Positions 38,893 to 50,690 of a DNA stretch of 52,359 nucleotides are shown here, in pieces. The notes under the pieces are model-generated. The model made no database searches and was not told the DNA's origin. It was given only the letters and a program-made list of their open reading frames with translations. Source of the stretch: Guillardia theta CCMP2712 (lineage: Eukaryota > Cryptophyceae > Pyrenomonadales > Geminigeraceae); NCBI RefSeq assembly GCF_000315625.1, contig NW_005434620.1:432244-484602 (forward strand), given 5' to 3'. Numbering within the stretch: position 1 is the stretch's first letter; every line of letters begins with the position of its first letter. The position numbers and the translations under genes were made by a program.

Positions 38893-41800
38893 ATGAGCAG
38901 AGATATGAACAAAGATGTGGGCAGAAGAGTATCGACCGCTGGAGAAGAAAGCAAAGCATGTATCCATGGTCTGGGGAACACCGGGGGTAATGAAAGAGTG
39001 TGAGATATTTGCGATATGGCGCTGCTCAGATGCAGAGACAATGGCCATCGAAGCGAACGTAGTCTTTGATGATGTTCAGAAGGTACTTGAAGAAGAGAAC
39101 GTTGTCTGATTCAAGATGCCAATGCGATATTGGAGAAGAAGTGGCGCAGGGTGCATCTTGAGAGTGGATATTCATAGCTGCTCTTTGCATTTCTTTGTGA
39201 TTCTCAATTGTCCTGATTATCAGATGGGTGATCCACGCGAACTGCTTGCCCAAGCATACTTCGACCATGCTCCAGAAGCTGTTGCGCTAGTTGAAAGCAA
39301 AACATGTAAGCTACAGTTGCATCATGAGTTGGGGGGGAGGAGATGGGATGACACTTTGTTCCAGGCGCACTCATCAGCTGCAATCGCAAGTTTCAGAATA
39401 CTGTTGGGCCATCCAAGACTCTTTTGGTAAGCTGAAAACTCTTCAACACCTTGGGGTTTGCATTGACGATGATCAAGGGGCTGGACTTCGTGGAAAACTG
39501 CATTCAGACCGAGGAGAGAACGCGCTTCAAGATTGCTCTTGAGAATGTTATCACCAACTTAGTTGGTTGTCGTCATAGAATAACCTCCTGCAGGTCATCC
39601 AAGATAAACCAGTCTCTGACATCTCAGGAGACGCGTCTGATCTCGAAGAGTGGAAGGTGACGCTAAGGAGGGGGCACGCTCTGTTGAAGCCTCATTCGGC
39701 TACACAGCAAACTCCCACGATCAGGGACTGCTCGACGCTCGTGCTCGGTCGAACGAATGACTTTCCGATCTGGAGAAGGTTCGTGAGGCAAGGAAGCTCC
39801 AAGTCTGACACCCTCTCAAGGTACGACTGGACCCTCTCCAAGTTCGACGACAAGCACGTCATAATGTCGGGTAGGATGTCCATTATGGACCCAGCTTCAG
39901 CGAGGTTTGCCCTGCTCGTGCTCAACCCGTTTGCTGACTCTCTCTTGACTTGTAGCGTGGCGCATGAAAACACCGGGCAGCCCTCTGAGAGAGAGCTGCT
40001 GGACTTCTTGAACAAGGCTCCTATCGCTATGCACTGGCTGAGTGGAACCGGCCACGTGCTCTGGGCCAACGAGACCGAGCTCAACATCCTCGGATACACT
40101 GCTGAAGTGAACGAGAGCGGTCGGGAATTCTGGAGGGTTGATCTGTTCCACAGGAGTACATCGGACAGCCGATCATGAACTTCTGCCCCGATGAGAAGGA
40201 GCTTGTCCTCGAGATCTTCAAGACTCTCGGATCTGGCAACACGATCAAGGTGGCCATGGGCGTTGTTGGCTTTTCTGCTCTGACTCTGGTCTAGGATGTG
40301 CCTGTGCGCTTTCGTGACAAGAAGGGGAAAATCAGGGTTTGGATGCTTGCATGCTCATGAATTGTTGTGACCCATTTGACAGGATTTGCTTATCGACTCC
40401 AATGTCAACTGGAACCCCGACGGTAGGCAAACTTTGCATTCAAGGATGCTCCCTAGAGATTGATGGGCTGACCGGACCGGCAGGCACGTTCAAGCACACT
40501 CGATGCTTCATCCGCGATGATACTGGAAGAAAGGTTCTTGCTTTTGCCGTTTGCTGCCTTCGTGTAACGCATCTCGGTCAGATCCGTGAGGAGCGATTGA
40601 GGGTGACTAGGGAGAAGGAGCAGCAGCTCGCCAAGTGAGTTGATTCCTCTGTCTTTCTGGTCTCAGGGAGGATCTGCCTCCTTATGTACATGATTATCCG
40701 AATGTTCTCATGTTCGCTCGATGGAACTAAACGACATTAATAGGGCAAAGGACATCTTTGTACGGAAGACCTTCCACGAGATTAGAACACCCTGGTGAGC
40801 ACACGAGGTCTTATCCTGATCAGCACTGACCTTGACGCAGCCACATCCTCTGGAACCACGTTGCCATCCTGGAAGAGCAGATGAAGGAGATGAAACTTGC
40901 CACAAGGTCCACAAGGCGCTTGCATGCTGTCGCACTCACGGTTTCTCGGCGAGCAGCTTCACTGAGGCGTTCGGCGTTGCGAAGCTGCAGACGAACAGAT
41001 TGTTGAGAATCGCCAATGATGCCGCTGACGTCACCATGTTCGAGATGGGCAAGGTGGCCTGAGAAGAGTTCTCGTATCGACGCATGAGACTCTTCTTGTC
41101 AGGTACCTGTCCTCAAGGTGAACCCCTTCAGCATCAAGGAGACCATTGCCGATATCTGCTCTGAGCTTGAAGAGCACGGGCTATCGCAGGTCGAGGACGT
41201 CGCAAGTTCTTCGCGTGCAAGTCTGACACGCAGAGATGTGCAGGACGTCGTGTGCTCCGTCGTGCTGGGTGAGAAGGAAGGAGAAGCGGTCCCCTTCTCG
41301 CAAGTTTCCAAGGCAGCATTCAAGCCAGACAAGATCCCCGACTCAGTGATGGGAGACGCCAGGCATCTGAAGCGGTGACGTCGGCCCTGCCGCAAGGTTC
41401 CTCCATGACCCTTGCTCTAGCGTCCTCCACCACCTCCTCGAGAACTCGATCCGCGTTACCTCCAAGGGCTCCATCAAGCTCACCGTTGGCTTCTGGCCTG
41501 CATCGCAGGTGCACCGCGTGTCGACCTCTACCAGGTCGACGTCTTACCCCCGGCAGGACATGCCGAACCGCTACTGCTTCACCGTGACCGACACTGGTCC
41601 TGGTATCGAGGAGCTCAAAGTGCAGGAATGCTTCCACAAGGTAGGAGGAGGAGGAGGAGGAGGAGGAGGAGGAGGAGGAGGAGGAGGAGGAGGAGGAGGA
41701 GGAGGAGGAGGAGGAGGAGGAGGAGGAGGAGGAGGAGGAGGAGGAGGAGGAGGAGGAGAGGAGGAGGAGGAGGAGGAGGAGGAGGAGGAGGAGGAGGAAC

Positions 41801-44446
41801 CTACCGAACATATTCCTGGTACTTTTCTATCATGCTTGTACCAAATCTCTGAATATCATTCTGTATCCATCATTGTGTACCNNNNNNNNNNNNNNNNNNN
41901 NNNNNNNNNNNNNNNNNNNNNNNNNNNNNNNNNNNNNNNNNNNNNNNNNNNNNNNNNNNNNNNNNNNNNNNNNNNNNNNNNAGGAGGAGGAGGATGTTTC
42001 TAATCGCTCCGGTGCAGCTTGTCCGTCGGAGACTCTTCCCAATCAGTTCCTTCCTGGACTGACGTGACGGCGAGTGGTGAGGCCATGCGGCACATCGTGG
42101 CGGAGGCAAGGGAGACAGCAGAAGTGAATCTTCCTCCTGCCGTCGGGATCTCCAACGAGCTCAAGAGGTAGAGAGAGAAGGAGAGGAGAGGAGAGAAGAG
42201 GAGAGAAAGAGGAGAGAAAGAGGAGAGAAGAGGAGAGGAGGATGAGGGAAGGGGAGGTGATAGGGGGAGGTTAGGGGGGGTGAGAGCGAGAGGAAGGAAC
42301 GGGGGGATCGGGGAGAAGGGGAAGGGAAGGGGGGGAAGAACCTGCTGCTGTACCTTGTTGCCTTGAGGACTTTGTTTTTGATTTTGTTTGCAGGAGGCCG
42401 CACGTGCTCATCGTCGATGACAACAGGTGGTGGAGGAGAGTCTGACGAGGGCGCTCGCTCATGATGCTGGCGCAGCGTCTGCCTCAAAGTGGCAAGAAGG
42501 ATGTTTGAAGGTGAGACGGAGGGATGGAGGAGGAGAGGAGCAAGAGGAGGGATGGAGGAGGAGAGGAGCAAGAGGAGGGATGGAGGAGGAGAGGAGCAAG
42601 AGGAGGGATGGAGGAGGAGGTGTGGAAAGGATGGGCGAGTAGAGAAAGGAGCACTCCAGTAGCGAGACCCGGGTTCGAGGTCCTGACAACGGCTTCGCAG
42701 ACTTGAAGTGCACTACGGAAGTCGCTTCCCACGGGCTCCAGGCGTTCATGTTCGTCTGCTCCTCGGCCAGAGACGGTCGATGCTGACGCCTCCTGCCCTC
42801 CCCAGGATCGTCAAGGAGAACCCCAGCTGCTTCGACATGATCCTTATGGATCTTCGTATGCCCGTCATGGATGGTGTTGAGGTGGGGCTGAGCTGAACCC
42901 TTGCTGGGATGTTCATGCTGGTGGGCTCAGGCGACGAGGAAGATCCGGCAGGAGCTGCAGTCTGACATCCCCATCGTTGCCTTCACTGCTGAGGTGCGAA
43001 GGGGTGGAGAGGATGGAGAAGTTTTAGGCCGGACGAAGCTGCAGGGGGAGGGGAGGGAGGTGGAGGAAGTGGAGGGAAGGAGAGAAGGAGAGTGTGTATC
43101 GTAACAGGGGGAGCAGATGATGGAACAAGAAGTTTTGAACGAGAGCGGCTTCAACAGCATCATCAACAAGCCTGCGACCAAGGGAATCTTGTCGTCACAT
43201 CTCTTCAACCTCGTCATCAACAAGGTTGTGCTCCTCCTCTCTTTCCTCGCTCCTCACGCACTCTCAGACGGGTTCCCTACTCACCAGCCTGATGCAAGAG
43301 AAGAAGCCGGAGGAGCCGAAGCAACCTGAAGATAAGGCGTCACGCAAGGTGAGGAGATGGACAGGGAGGGTTCTAGCGACGAGCAGCCATGTTGTAGGAC
43401 AAGGATGATGTGGTGATGGGGAGGAAGAAGATGAGACACGCTATCTCTCACAGATTGATCGCTTGTGGCAGGTCAAGTGCCTCATTGTTGAAGACAACAC
43501 CATCTGCCAGAAAGTTGCAAAGAAGATGCTGGTGAGAGCTTGCAACCTGCCCTTCCATTCCCTCCTCCTTGGTATTTTCATCCTGTTTTCCTATGCTGAA
43601 AGATTGTTTACAGGAGAAGATGGGATGCGTTTGTGAGTGTGCAGACAACGGAGCGATCGTGAGACCTCTCGTCTTCCCTCCCCTTCTCATTCGTATCTCC
43701 GTTCTCTCCTCTCTCCTCTCCCTCTCTCCCTCCCTCCCTCCCCTCCCTCCCCTCCCTCCCTCCCTCCCTCCCTCCCCTCCCTCCCTCCCTCCCTCCCTCC
43801 CTCCCAGTGCCATTGAACCGTGATTGCAGGCCATCGACCTTCTCAATGCCGACCCCAAGCGAGCAGACTTCATCTTGATGGACCTTCGCATGCCCGTCAT
43901 GGACGGGTTTGAGGTGAGGGAGAGAGGGAGAGAGAGGGAAGAGGAAGAGATAGGGGGGAGGAGGGGGAGGATAAGGGGGAGGGGGAGGGAGGGGCAGAAG
44001 GAAGGAGGAAGAGAGGGAGGGGCAGAAGGAAGGAGTACGAGAGGGAGGGGGAGAGAAAGGGTTTGTGCGCATTTCGTGATCCTGTTCTGGATAGGCGACG
44101 CAAAAGATCCGCAAGGAGCTGAACAGGTCGGAGCTGCCGGTGGTGGCGCTGACGGCTGAGGTGAGATGAGGAAGGAAGAGGAGCGCGAGGAGGATCAAGA
44201 GAAGCAGGGGGATGAGAAGTGAACGGAGGGAGAGGGAGGAGGAGGACGAGGAGGAGATGGGAGGTAAGGGGAGCATGCATGTGACTTGCTTACAGGTGGT
44301 TGATGACTCGCAAATGGAACTCTTTCACGGTTCGTGCTCTGCTCCTCTCGTGATTCTCACCTGACAATCGAGCAGGCGTTCTCAACAAGCCGGCTGATGT
44401 CAAAGTGCTCAAGGCAGAGATCGCCAAGCACATTCCTTGGTTCTAG
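38893..44446 (+). CDS. Hybrid histidine kinase: PAS-PAS-HisKA-HATPase-REC-REC
   Basis: This is a phosphorelay sensor. The start MSRDMNKDVGRR is tentative; ATG at 39224 is the alternative. PAS 1 runs FDHAPEAVALVES, CNRKFQNTVGPSKTLL and GLDFVENCIQTEERTRF. PAS 2 includes AMHWLSGTGHVLWANETEL and EEYIGQPIMNFCPDEKEL. The phospho-acceptor box is KTFHEIRTP (His). The N box is VLHHLLENSIRVTSKG and the G1 box is VTDTGPGIEEL. The G2 region falls in an intron-plus-gap zone at 41642-42060, so the ATPase domain cannot be completed. The first receiver has LIVDDN, DMILMDLRMPVMDGVE and NKPATKG. The second has LIVEDN, ADFILMDLRMPVMDGFE and NKPADVK. Both keep the acceptor Asp and the Lys. The C-terminus is KHIPWF. 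About 25 short exons; no TM segment seen, so probably cytosolic. Confidence 0.88.
41643..41800. repeat. GGA triplet repeat, about 50 copies, in kinase intron
   Basis: A long GGA tract starts immediately after the donor following the exon ending VQECFHK. It continues toward the assembly gap, whose far edge also begins with AGGAGG. Confidence 0.93.
41882..41981. other. Assembly gap (100 N)
   Basis: Exactly 100 undetermined bases lie inside the hybrid kinase gene. The length suggests a nominal gap of unknown true size. GGA repeat on both sides suggests the assembler failed at the repeat. Exons for the rest of the ATPase domain may be missing here. Confidence 0.97.
42523..42620. repeat. 28-bp minisatellite, about 3.5 copies, in kinase intron
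   Basis: The unit begins GATGGAGGAGGAGAGG and ends AAGAGGAGG. Copies are identical or nearly so and lie in the intron after RRMFE in the first receiver domain. Confidence 0.88.
43690..43805. repeat. CTCCC pyrimidine tract in kinase intron
   Basis: CCCTCC/CTCCC runs fill the intron between ADNGAI and AIDLLNADPK in the second receiver. The next long intron (43915-44060) is the opposite, purine-rich. Confidence 0.8.
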
Positions 44447-44556
44447 AGCAGCGAAGAGGAGAATGAGAGTGGGGAGTGAGTAGTTTATGCTTGTTTGCCG
44501 CGTGTTGACGAAAAAATAAAGAGAGTTTTTGACAACCTGAGGGGCGAGGACAGGTT

Positions 44557-47508
44557 TCATCTCCTCACCCAGCCAGCTTCTTCCAGTGCCATCACGGCAA
44601 GCTGCTGGATCGCTTCGCTCTGCTTGTGCTGCTCCATGCTCAGCAGCAGCAGCGGCATCCCGCCGTTGGCCGAGAGCTGCGCCTGCCCGGCAGTGGAGGA
44701 AGATAACACCCAGAGGATGCAGCAGCCCGGCTCGATCACTTTCTCCTTCTCCATGTGCTTCTTCATCACCTGCATGACGACGGGGACGCTGCCGGACGTG
44801 ATCAGTCTTTCTCCTCCTCTCTCGTCCTCGTTGATCAGGAGGCTCAGCATCGCCATAGCTTTGCCCACCATCTGGTCGTCCTCCTCGTGCGCCTGCAGCA
44901 CTCAAGTCAGTCATGAGGAGGAGGAGGGCGGGGAACGGCACACCTTCATCAGCTCCATCACCTCCTCCATCAGCCCTCCATCCATCAGCCGCACGGCGTT
45001 GGAGGATGTGACCAACGCCTCTAGCCCCTCGCAGATCACCCCGCACATGTCTCCATCCTCGCCGTAAGTCTTCCCAGTCTCCAGCAGCTTCCTGTGCAAG
45101 CCCAGCTCGACCATCGAATCCTTCATCATCTCCTCCCTCTGCATCAGCTTCCGCAGGAACGCGATGCTACTCCGCGCAATCCTCTTGTCGGACGATCCCA
45201 CGAGCTCCACCAGCATTGTGGTGACCTCCTTCTGCTTCAGCTCCGATGTGTCACAAGCTCGCTCCTCCACCAGCAGCGCCAGCAGTTCCATCGCCTTCTG
45301 CACCACGTCAGGGACAGATCGGTGCGTCTTGATCGCCGTCAGAGCATATCCCGTGCCCCTCTCCTTGCAGAGCTTCTCGGCATTAACGCTGGAGCCGCGG
45401 ATGAGGGCGAGGAGGGCGAGGAGGCCGATCTCTTGCACCGTCACGCTGCTCCTGCTCAGCTTCAGGCCGTTGCAGACCAGCGCGATCGCGCGGGACCTGC
45501 CCAGCCACGACCTGATCTCCGGGTTCACCTCCGCCAGCCTGGCGAAGCAGGAGGTGATGTCACGGAAGATCCTCTTGCTCACTAGGAAGTTGGACAAGCA
45601 GACCACCAGCGAGTCGAGCGCTTGGTCGTTCAGGAACGCCGTGCTGATGAGGACAGGATCCTTCTCCAGCTCCAGAAGAGCAGCCAGGAGGCGCAAGCTC
45701 GCTTCCTGCACCTCGACTGCATCCGAGTGGAACCTGAGGGCCTCGAGGACGATGTCGAAGCCTCTCTCCTTGCAGAACTTGGAAGCTGCTTCTGCATTGT
45801 CCTTGATCAGGTTGACGATCGCCTTGAGCGCCTGGTGCTGCAGTGTAGCACTCCCGCTGTGGACTCGCAGAGCGTTCTTCAGGCATGCGATCGCTCCTAG
45901 CTCGCAGGCCTTCTCCTTCCCCTCGGGTGCATCCTGCGTCAGCGCCCAGATGGCTCCACTGCTCTGCAGCTGCACGTCCTCGTTGTCGATGTGATTGCTC
46001 ATGGCCTCCATCACAAGCTGGATGCCATCTTCCGCCACGATCCTCCTCGACACTGTTGGCCCGCACTGCGCAAGGAGGCGAAGGGCTTCGCATCCCTCCT
46101 CTTGCACGCTGGCATTGCTTGCATGCGTTCTCATGCCCTCGTAGATCATCTTCAGTCCCAACTTGAGGTTCGGCCCGGAGTCGTTGCCCTCCATGTTCGC
46201 CACTAGCTGCCTGGTCGCCTCGAACCATCCCATCAGATTTGTGCCCTCAATCTCAGCAGGCAGGGAGCGCGAGAAGCTGAAGCCTTGCTTCCCTGACTGC
46301 GTCTCCTCGCTTGAAGCCCCCGAGTAGACCGTCTGGTCACAGTTCAGGCTGTCGCTCGAAACTCCTTGTCCTCGGAAACCCGCAGACCTCAGCAGCGACG
46401 TGAGCTCTTTGTGGATGACTTCGAAACTTGGCCGCTCCCCAGCGTCATGGGAGAAGCAGCGATCGAGCAGATCTGAGAGGCTGGGAGAGAGGTCAGAGAT
46501 GCCGTCAGGCTTCAGCTTGTCCACTGCCACTCGTCTTGCTATCTGCACCATCGTGAGCCCCTGCCATGGCTGCTTCCCCGTAGCCATCTCAAGGAAAGTG
46601 CAGGCGAAGCTCCACACGTCACTCTTGAAGCTGACGTGCTCGTCAAAAGCCTCAGGGGACGAGTAGTTTGGAGTTCCCTTGTACTGAGTAAGAGTAGCAA
46701 TTGTCTTAGTGATGGTCTGGGTGACCCCGAAGTCAGAGACAACCACGCTATCGGTCTCCTCGTCCCAGAGAATGTTCTCAGGCTTCAAGTCAAGGTGGAG
46801 CTTTCCCAGATGGTGAATACCCCACATGGCTCTGCTCACATCAATCGCATATCTGATAGCATCTTCTTCGGGAAGGACACCTCCTCTCGATTGTGCCACC
46901 TGGCGAAGGTTCTTCTGGTACAGCTTCATCACCAGGCAAGGTTCCCCGTTGTATTCGCTCACACCCAGCAGGCGGCAGACGTTGTCACACGAAGTCGTGA
47001 GATCTTGCATCGTCCGTAGCTCTGCTTCCATCGACTGCAGTTCGCCCGAGCATGAAGGCTTCGGCAGCATCTTCATAGCTACCCGCACATTGAACTTGGG
47101 ATACTGCAGCTGAGCCGCCCACACGTCACCCTGCGCTCCTCTGCCGATAAGCTCGAGCCTTGTGAGGCGATCAGGCTGAATGCGCCAGAAGCTGTCCCTT
47201 TGCCACCTACGAATCTCAAAGAAGTTGCGAATGGCCTTACGCAAGTTGATGTTCTCAACCACCCTCGGAATGCTGCTGAATTTCCCGCTCAGGGGACATT
47301 TCTTGCTTATCTTCAGCCATTTCTCGATGGCTACCCGCTCATAGCTCATCCCACTGTGCACTAGAAGAACCGGATCCACCATCACTTCTCTCGTGATGCC
47401 GCAGCAGAACTCCTCAGGAGCGTCATCCTCCGAGAACTCGGAGTTCAGTGCCACTGGCGCTGTTTCTGGTTGTTGAGGGGTTGTTTTGTGATCTACGTCG
47501 TTCTCCAT
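44557..47508 (-). CDS. U-box / protein kinase / armadillo protein, 966 residues
   Basis: Two exons (47508-44944 and 44892-44557) sum to 2901 nt. Residues about 31-95 form a U-box (EEFCCGITREVMVDPVLL, SYERVAIEKWL, CPLSGK), the E2-binding fold of ubiquitin ligases. A complete kinase domain follows at about 118-375: glycine loop IGRGAQGDVW, Lys145 in RVAMKMLPK, catalytic HLDLKPEN (Asp240), DFG at 259-261, GTPNYSSPEA, and SDVWSFACTFLEM. The loop is HLD rather than HRD, so it is non-RD. Residues about 430 to the end are armadillo repeats, such as VQEEGCEALRLLAQCG and LQHQALKAIVNLIKDNAEAA. It probably couples phosphorylation with ubiquitination. Plant U-box kinases carry these domains in the opposite order. 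Its 3' end lies 110 bp from the hybrid kinase. Confidence 0.94.
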
Positions 47509-50102
47509 CCGTGCTCTCAGCTGGACAGGCCAGCCTCAGCGATCCCGTCGTTTGCGCTGATATCGATTCGGGGCAGAACCCTGTCGAAGTGACTACCCTT
47601 GCAATGGGCCCTCGCACGAGTCTGGCTCAGCTCGCGATCGCTCACTTTTCAATTCACGCCACTCGCAAGCCGCCGATAATGAGGCTGGAATCTGCCTTGT
47701 AACGTGTTGTCTCCTCCTTAATTCCTGTCACCGACAAGTGTTTCACCTCCCTCCTATCCTTTGTTGAGCTCTTGTCCTCCGAATCCTTTATTGTCCTCGT
47801 GTCCTCCCCTGCCCTCCCCTGCCCCCTCCTTTCAATTCTCCGTGTATCATCTCCAATCCGCTCCGCTCCTCTCCTCTCCTCTCCTCTCCTCTCCTCTCCT
47901 CCTCTTCTCTCCACCACAGAGCATGTGGAGGAGTTCGTCGTGCAGCTAAAGGGGTAGGTCTAAAATAATTGATCATAATCAAACAATATTTCAAATGATC
48001 GACAATATACCCGTCTTCTCCATAATAAAAATTGGGGTACTTGACAAATATTCAAATATTTGACCGTAATTTCAAAGAGAAACAAAGGGCCGAGAGTTTC
48101 CTGAGCTCCTGAGTTTGATAATATATATAATTAGAGAGTTTTTGGAGGGGGTAGGTCGGTAGAAATGTTGGGGGTGACCATGGTAAAAAGGGGGGTGCAG
48201 AAGAGGATATTTGTGGGTGGGTGTAAAACATGGGGGGTTCCTTGTTAAAAGGGGAGTAGTCCATAAAGCGTCAGGGTGGTATGACTGGACAGACCAGGGG
48301 GTAGGGTGATGAAGGGGACAAGCGGGGGTGTTTCATTAGAAAAAGGAGGAAACACACCAGGACAAAAGTTCTCGTTGGAGCAAGACATGGGGTGGGGTAC
48401 ATTTTAAATTGTTACAACATTTTTGAGGTACGAAACAACTACTTTTTAATTACGAAAAAACTTCTTTTCCATCTGTATCGTATCCCAAGTAGTCGTTTGT
48501 CACGAGGTCTCCGGCCACCGGGCCCGAGCCGACCCGGGCCGGAGTTGAGCAGAGCAAGGTCACCGGACTCAGGGAACTGACTATTGTGACCGGGTCCGCC
48601 CCAGAATTTTTAAAAACATTTTTTGGATGAGTTGTAGGGCCGGCCCCGAGTTTACCACATGGACGGAAGTAAAACTCAAAAAGTTGAATTCACGTCTAAA
48701 AGTAGATAAAAATACTCTTATGATCTTAAAAATGGAACACATAGTGTACTGAATTCACCGACATCTCCGATAAATAAAACTACTTTTATATTATGAAATA
48801 TTGTCTAGATCGAGACGGCTGAACTGTGAAATTTTCAAGGTAATTTGATAAAAGTTGATGATTTTGGGTAAATTTTCATTCTATAAAAACAAAAACACTT
48901 TTAGAAAGAAAATTTGTACCATTATTGTGAACGAGCTTGACTACCCCTCGTTGAGTCTACTACCCTACCCCCCACGGTACTCATTTAAATTCACCCCACC
49001 CATGAAGTGATTTTCTACCCCCGTAAGATAGTGATTTTAGAGCAGGTCACATCTCAGTACCCCTCATATCTGTACCCTACCCCCACATTTCATCAAAGAT
49101 ACTGGTGGAGGACCCTGCGTTTTAGATCCCTACCCAATCTTCGCCTTTCCATTTGTGAAGGTGGTATGTGGTTCTAGGTAGGGTGGGGTAGTGCTCTTGA
49201 TGGGGTGGTGATGGAAGGCTTATAGTCCTTGGAGAAATGGGCTACATTTATTCAGGGGTAGGGTGCAGAATTGTGTTCTTTCACCCCTTATTTCTCCTTG
49301 TGAAAATACCCCCTCTTGACCAACACAACAAAAAAGGACCCCTACAAGTGCTTTCAGCCTCCCATGTACCCCACTCCAGACTTCATGTCACCCCTACCCC
49401 TCCTCGTCTTTCGCGGAGAATGCTGCACAATCCTGTGCACAACCGCAACTTGCATCATGCTTGGGCTCCCCTATTCCTCCCATCCCTCCCCAATTCTCTC
49501 TGTACTCCTCCCTCGTCCTCATCTGACTGCTTTCCCTGCTCCCCATCGATACCTGCTCTGTTTCTCTTGTACGATCTCAGTTGCAACCCACACATACTAG
49601 TATATTTTTGTACCTGCTTGTCGCTTTCTCGAACATGGTCTAGCACTTGCCAGAATCAATCATTTAGAATGTTGGAACGATCTGAAGCCACTCTGCTTGC
49701 TTCGTTTGCATGTTTCCCGCACTTTTCTCACAGTAGTGACGTCACTGTTTCAGCGTTGCTCCTTTCCTTTGCTTTCACTCAGTGAATTGTGCAATCGTAT
49801 CCTCAGTTTCAATCCCCTCAATACTGTGGTCTGTAGATTAGTGCTATCATAGCTGTCTAGACGCCCACCAGACATCCTAACGTATCAACAAGAATATCGC
49901 TAAACTATTGGTTGTCATGTTCTCACTTTAAATTTATCAGGCGTCACCTTCACGTGTTGACTGTGCCCATTGGATTCGGCATTCGGCATCGAATATTTTC
50001 CACTGTGCAGGAGCTTGATTCGGGTTATCCTGGCTGATTACGAATCCCTGGGGTTTTCATTGCGCAAATACGAATTTTGCAAGACATTCTTTGCGTGACA
50101 TA
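47509..50102. other. Long divergent spacer with G-tract islands and a GC-rich block
   Basis: This is 2.6 kb without a supported gene. It holds a CTCCT repeat (about 47864-47905) and G-tract islands at about 48145-48400, including GGGGTGGGGTAC. A GC-rich CCGGGCCCG block lies at about 48515-48545, and GGGCCGGCCCC near 48640. An A/T-rich stretch (48660-48930) is followed by C- and G-tract islands at about 48960-49400. Open frames at 49237-49785 are low in complexity and lack splice-consistent extensions. Confidence 0.7.
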
Positions 50103-50264
50103 ATGCGCCATCAGATCGCCTTCGCAGCTGCCATCATGGCAGCTACAGCTCTTTCAAGCGAGAAGTTCCGCCAGTATCTAGAGAAGGAGAAGCAGCATCT
50201 TTATCTCCCCATGAGGGAAGAAAGCGAGGAGAATCATGGAATGTACCGTCAAAAGAAGAGATAG
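50103..50264 (+). CDS. Candidate 53-residue small membrane protein
   Basis: I do not recognise this protein. A complete 54-codon frame starts MRHQIAFAAAIMAATALSS, a short hydrophobic Ala-rich segment. It continues with a strongly charged helix-like tail (SEKFRQYLEKEKQ) and ends MYRQKKR then TAG. The layout, one N-terminal hydrophobic helix plus a charged tail, resembles small accessory subunits of mitochondrial complexes, but no family is assigned. Codon composition here is balanced and free of the simple repeats that create false frames elsewhere. It also occupies the plus-strand slot that the alternating gene order predicts. No intron is needed. Confidence 0.5.
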   Translation: MRHQIAFAAAIMAATALSSEKFRQYLEKEKQHLYLPMREESEENHGMYRQKKR

Positions 50265-50464
50265 AGGAAACGCTTGACGTGCAGCTACGTTTTTTTTCTA
50301 AGGGTTTCTTTTGAAACAGCTCTTCTGAGAGATCTTGCTGGTGGATAATCCACGAGTTGTCTTTTGGTTGCGCTTGATTTTTGTACCATAAAAGTAAAAC
50401 ATTCGAAGTCGTTCCGCACTGTGTCGTGTTCTTGCATGGCCTGAATAGTGCTAACTCTCAAACA

Positions 50465-50631
50465 TCAAATACTACCAGGGTTGGAGATCAGACTCTGAGC
50501 ATGCAGTCACAAGAGTGAAGATCACGAGCAGGAGCATGCTCACAAGGCGCGGAGTACGGCATCCCTTCCCTGCCAGAACGTCGCGCAAGGCTTGCTTAAG
50601 GACCTGAGGGAATCGTAAGCAATGTGAGAGT

Positions 50632-50690
<59 letters not shown>

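Noticed and set aside
41509-42003. Open frame with a very long Gly and Glu run
   Set aside because: It is a translation of the GGA repeat plus Ns; the repeat lies in an intron after the exon ending VQECFHK.
47654-49800. Several short frames in the long spacer
   Set aside because: They are short, repeat-derived or low in complexity, with no family resemblance and no phase-consistent exon chain.
50472-50520. Hydrophobic C-terminal tail on the Rag GTPase
   Set aside because: A good GTGAGC..CAG intron removes it, and Rag proteins lack TM tails; kept only as an alternative.
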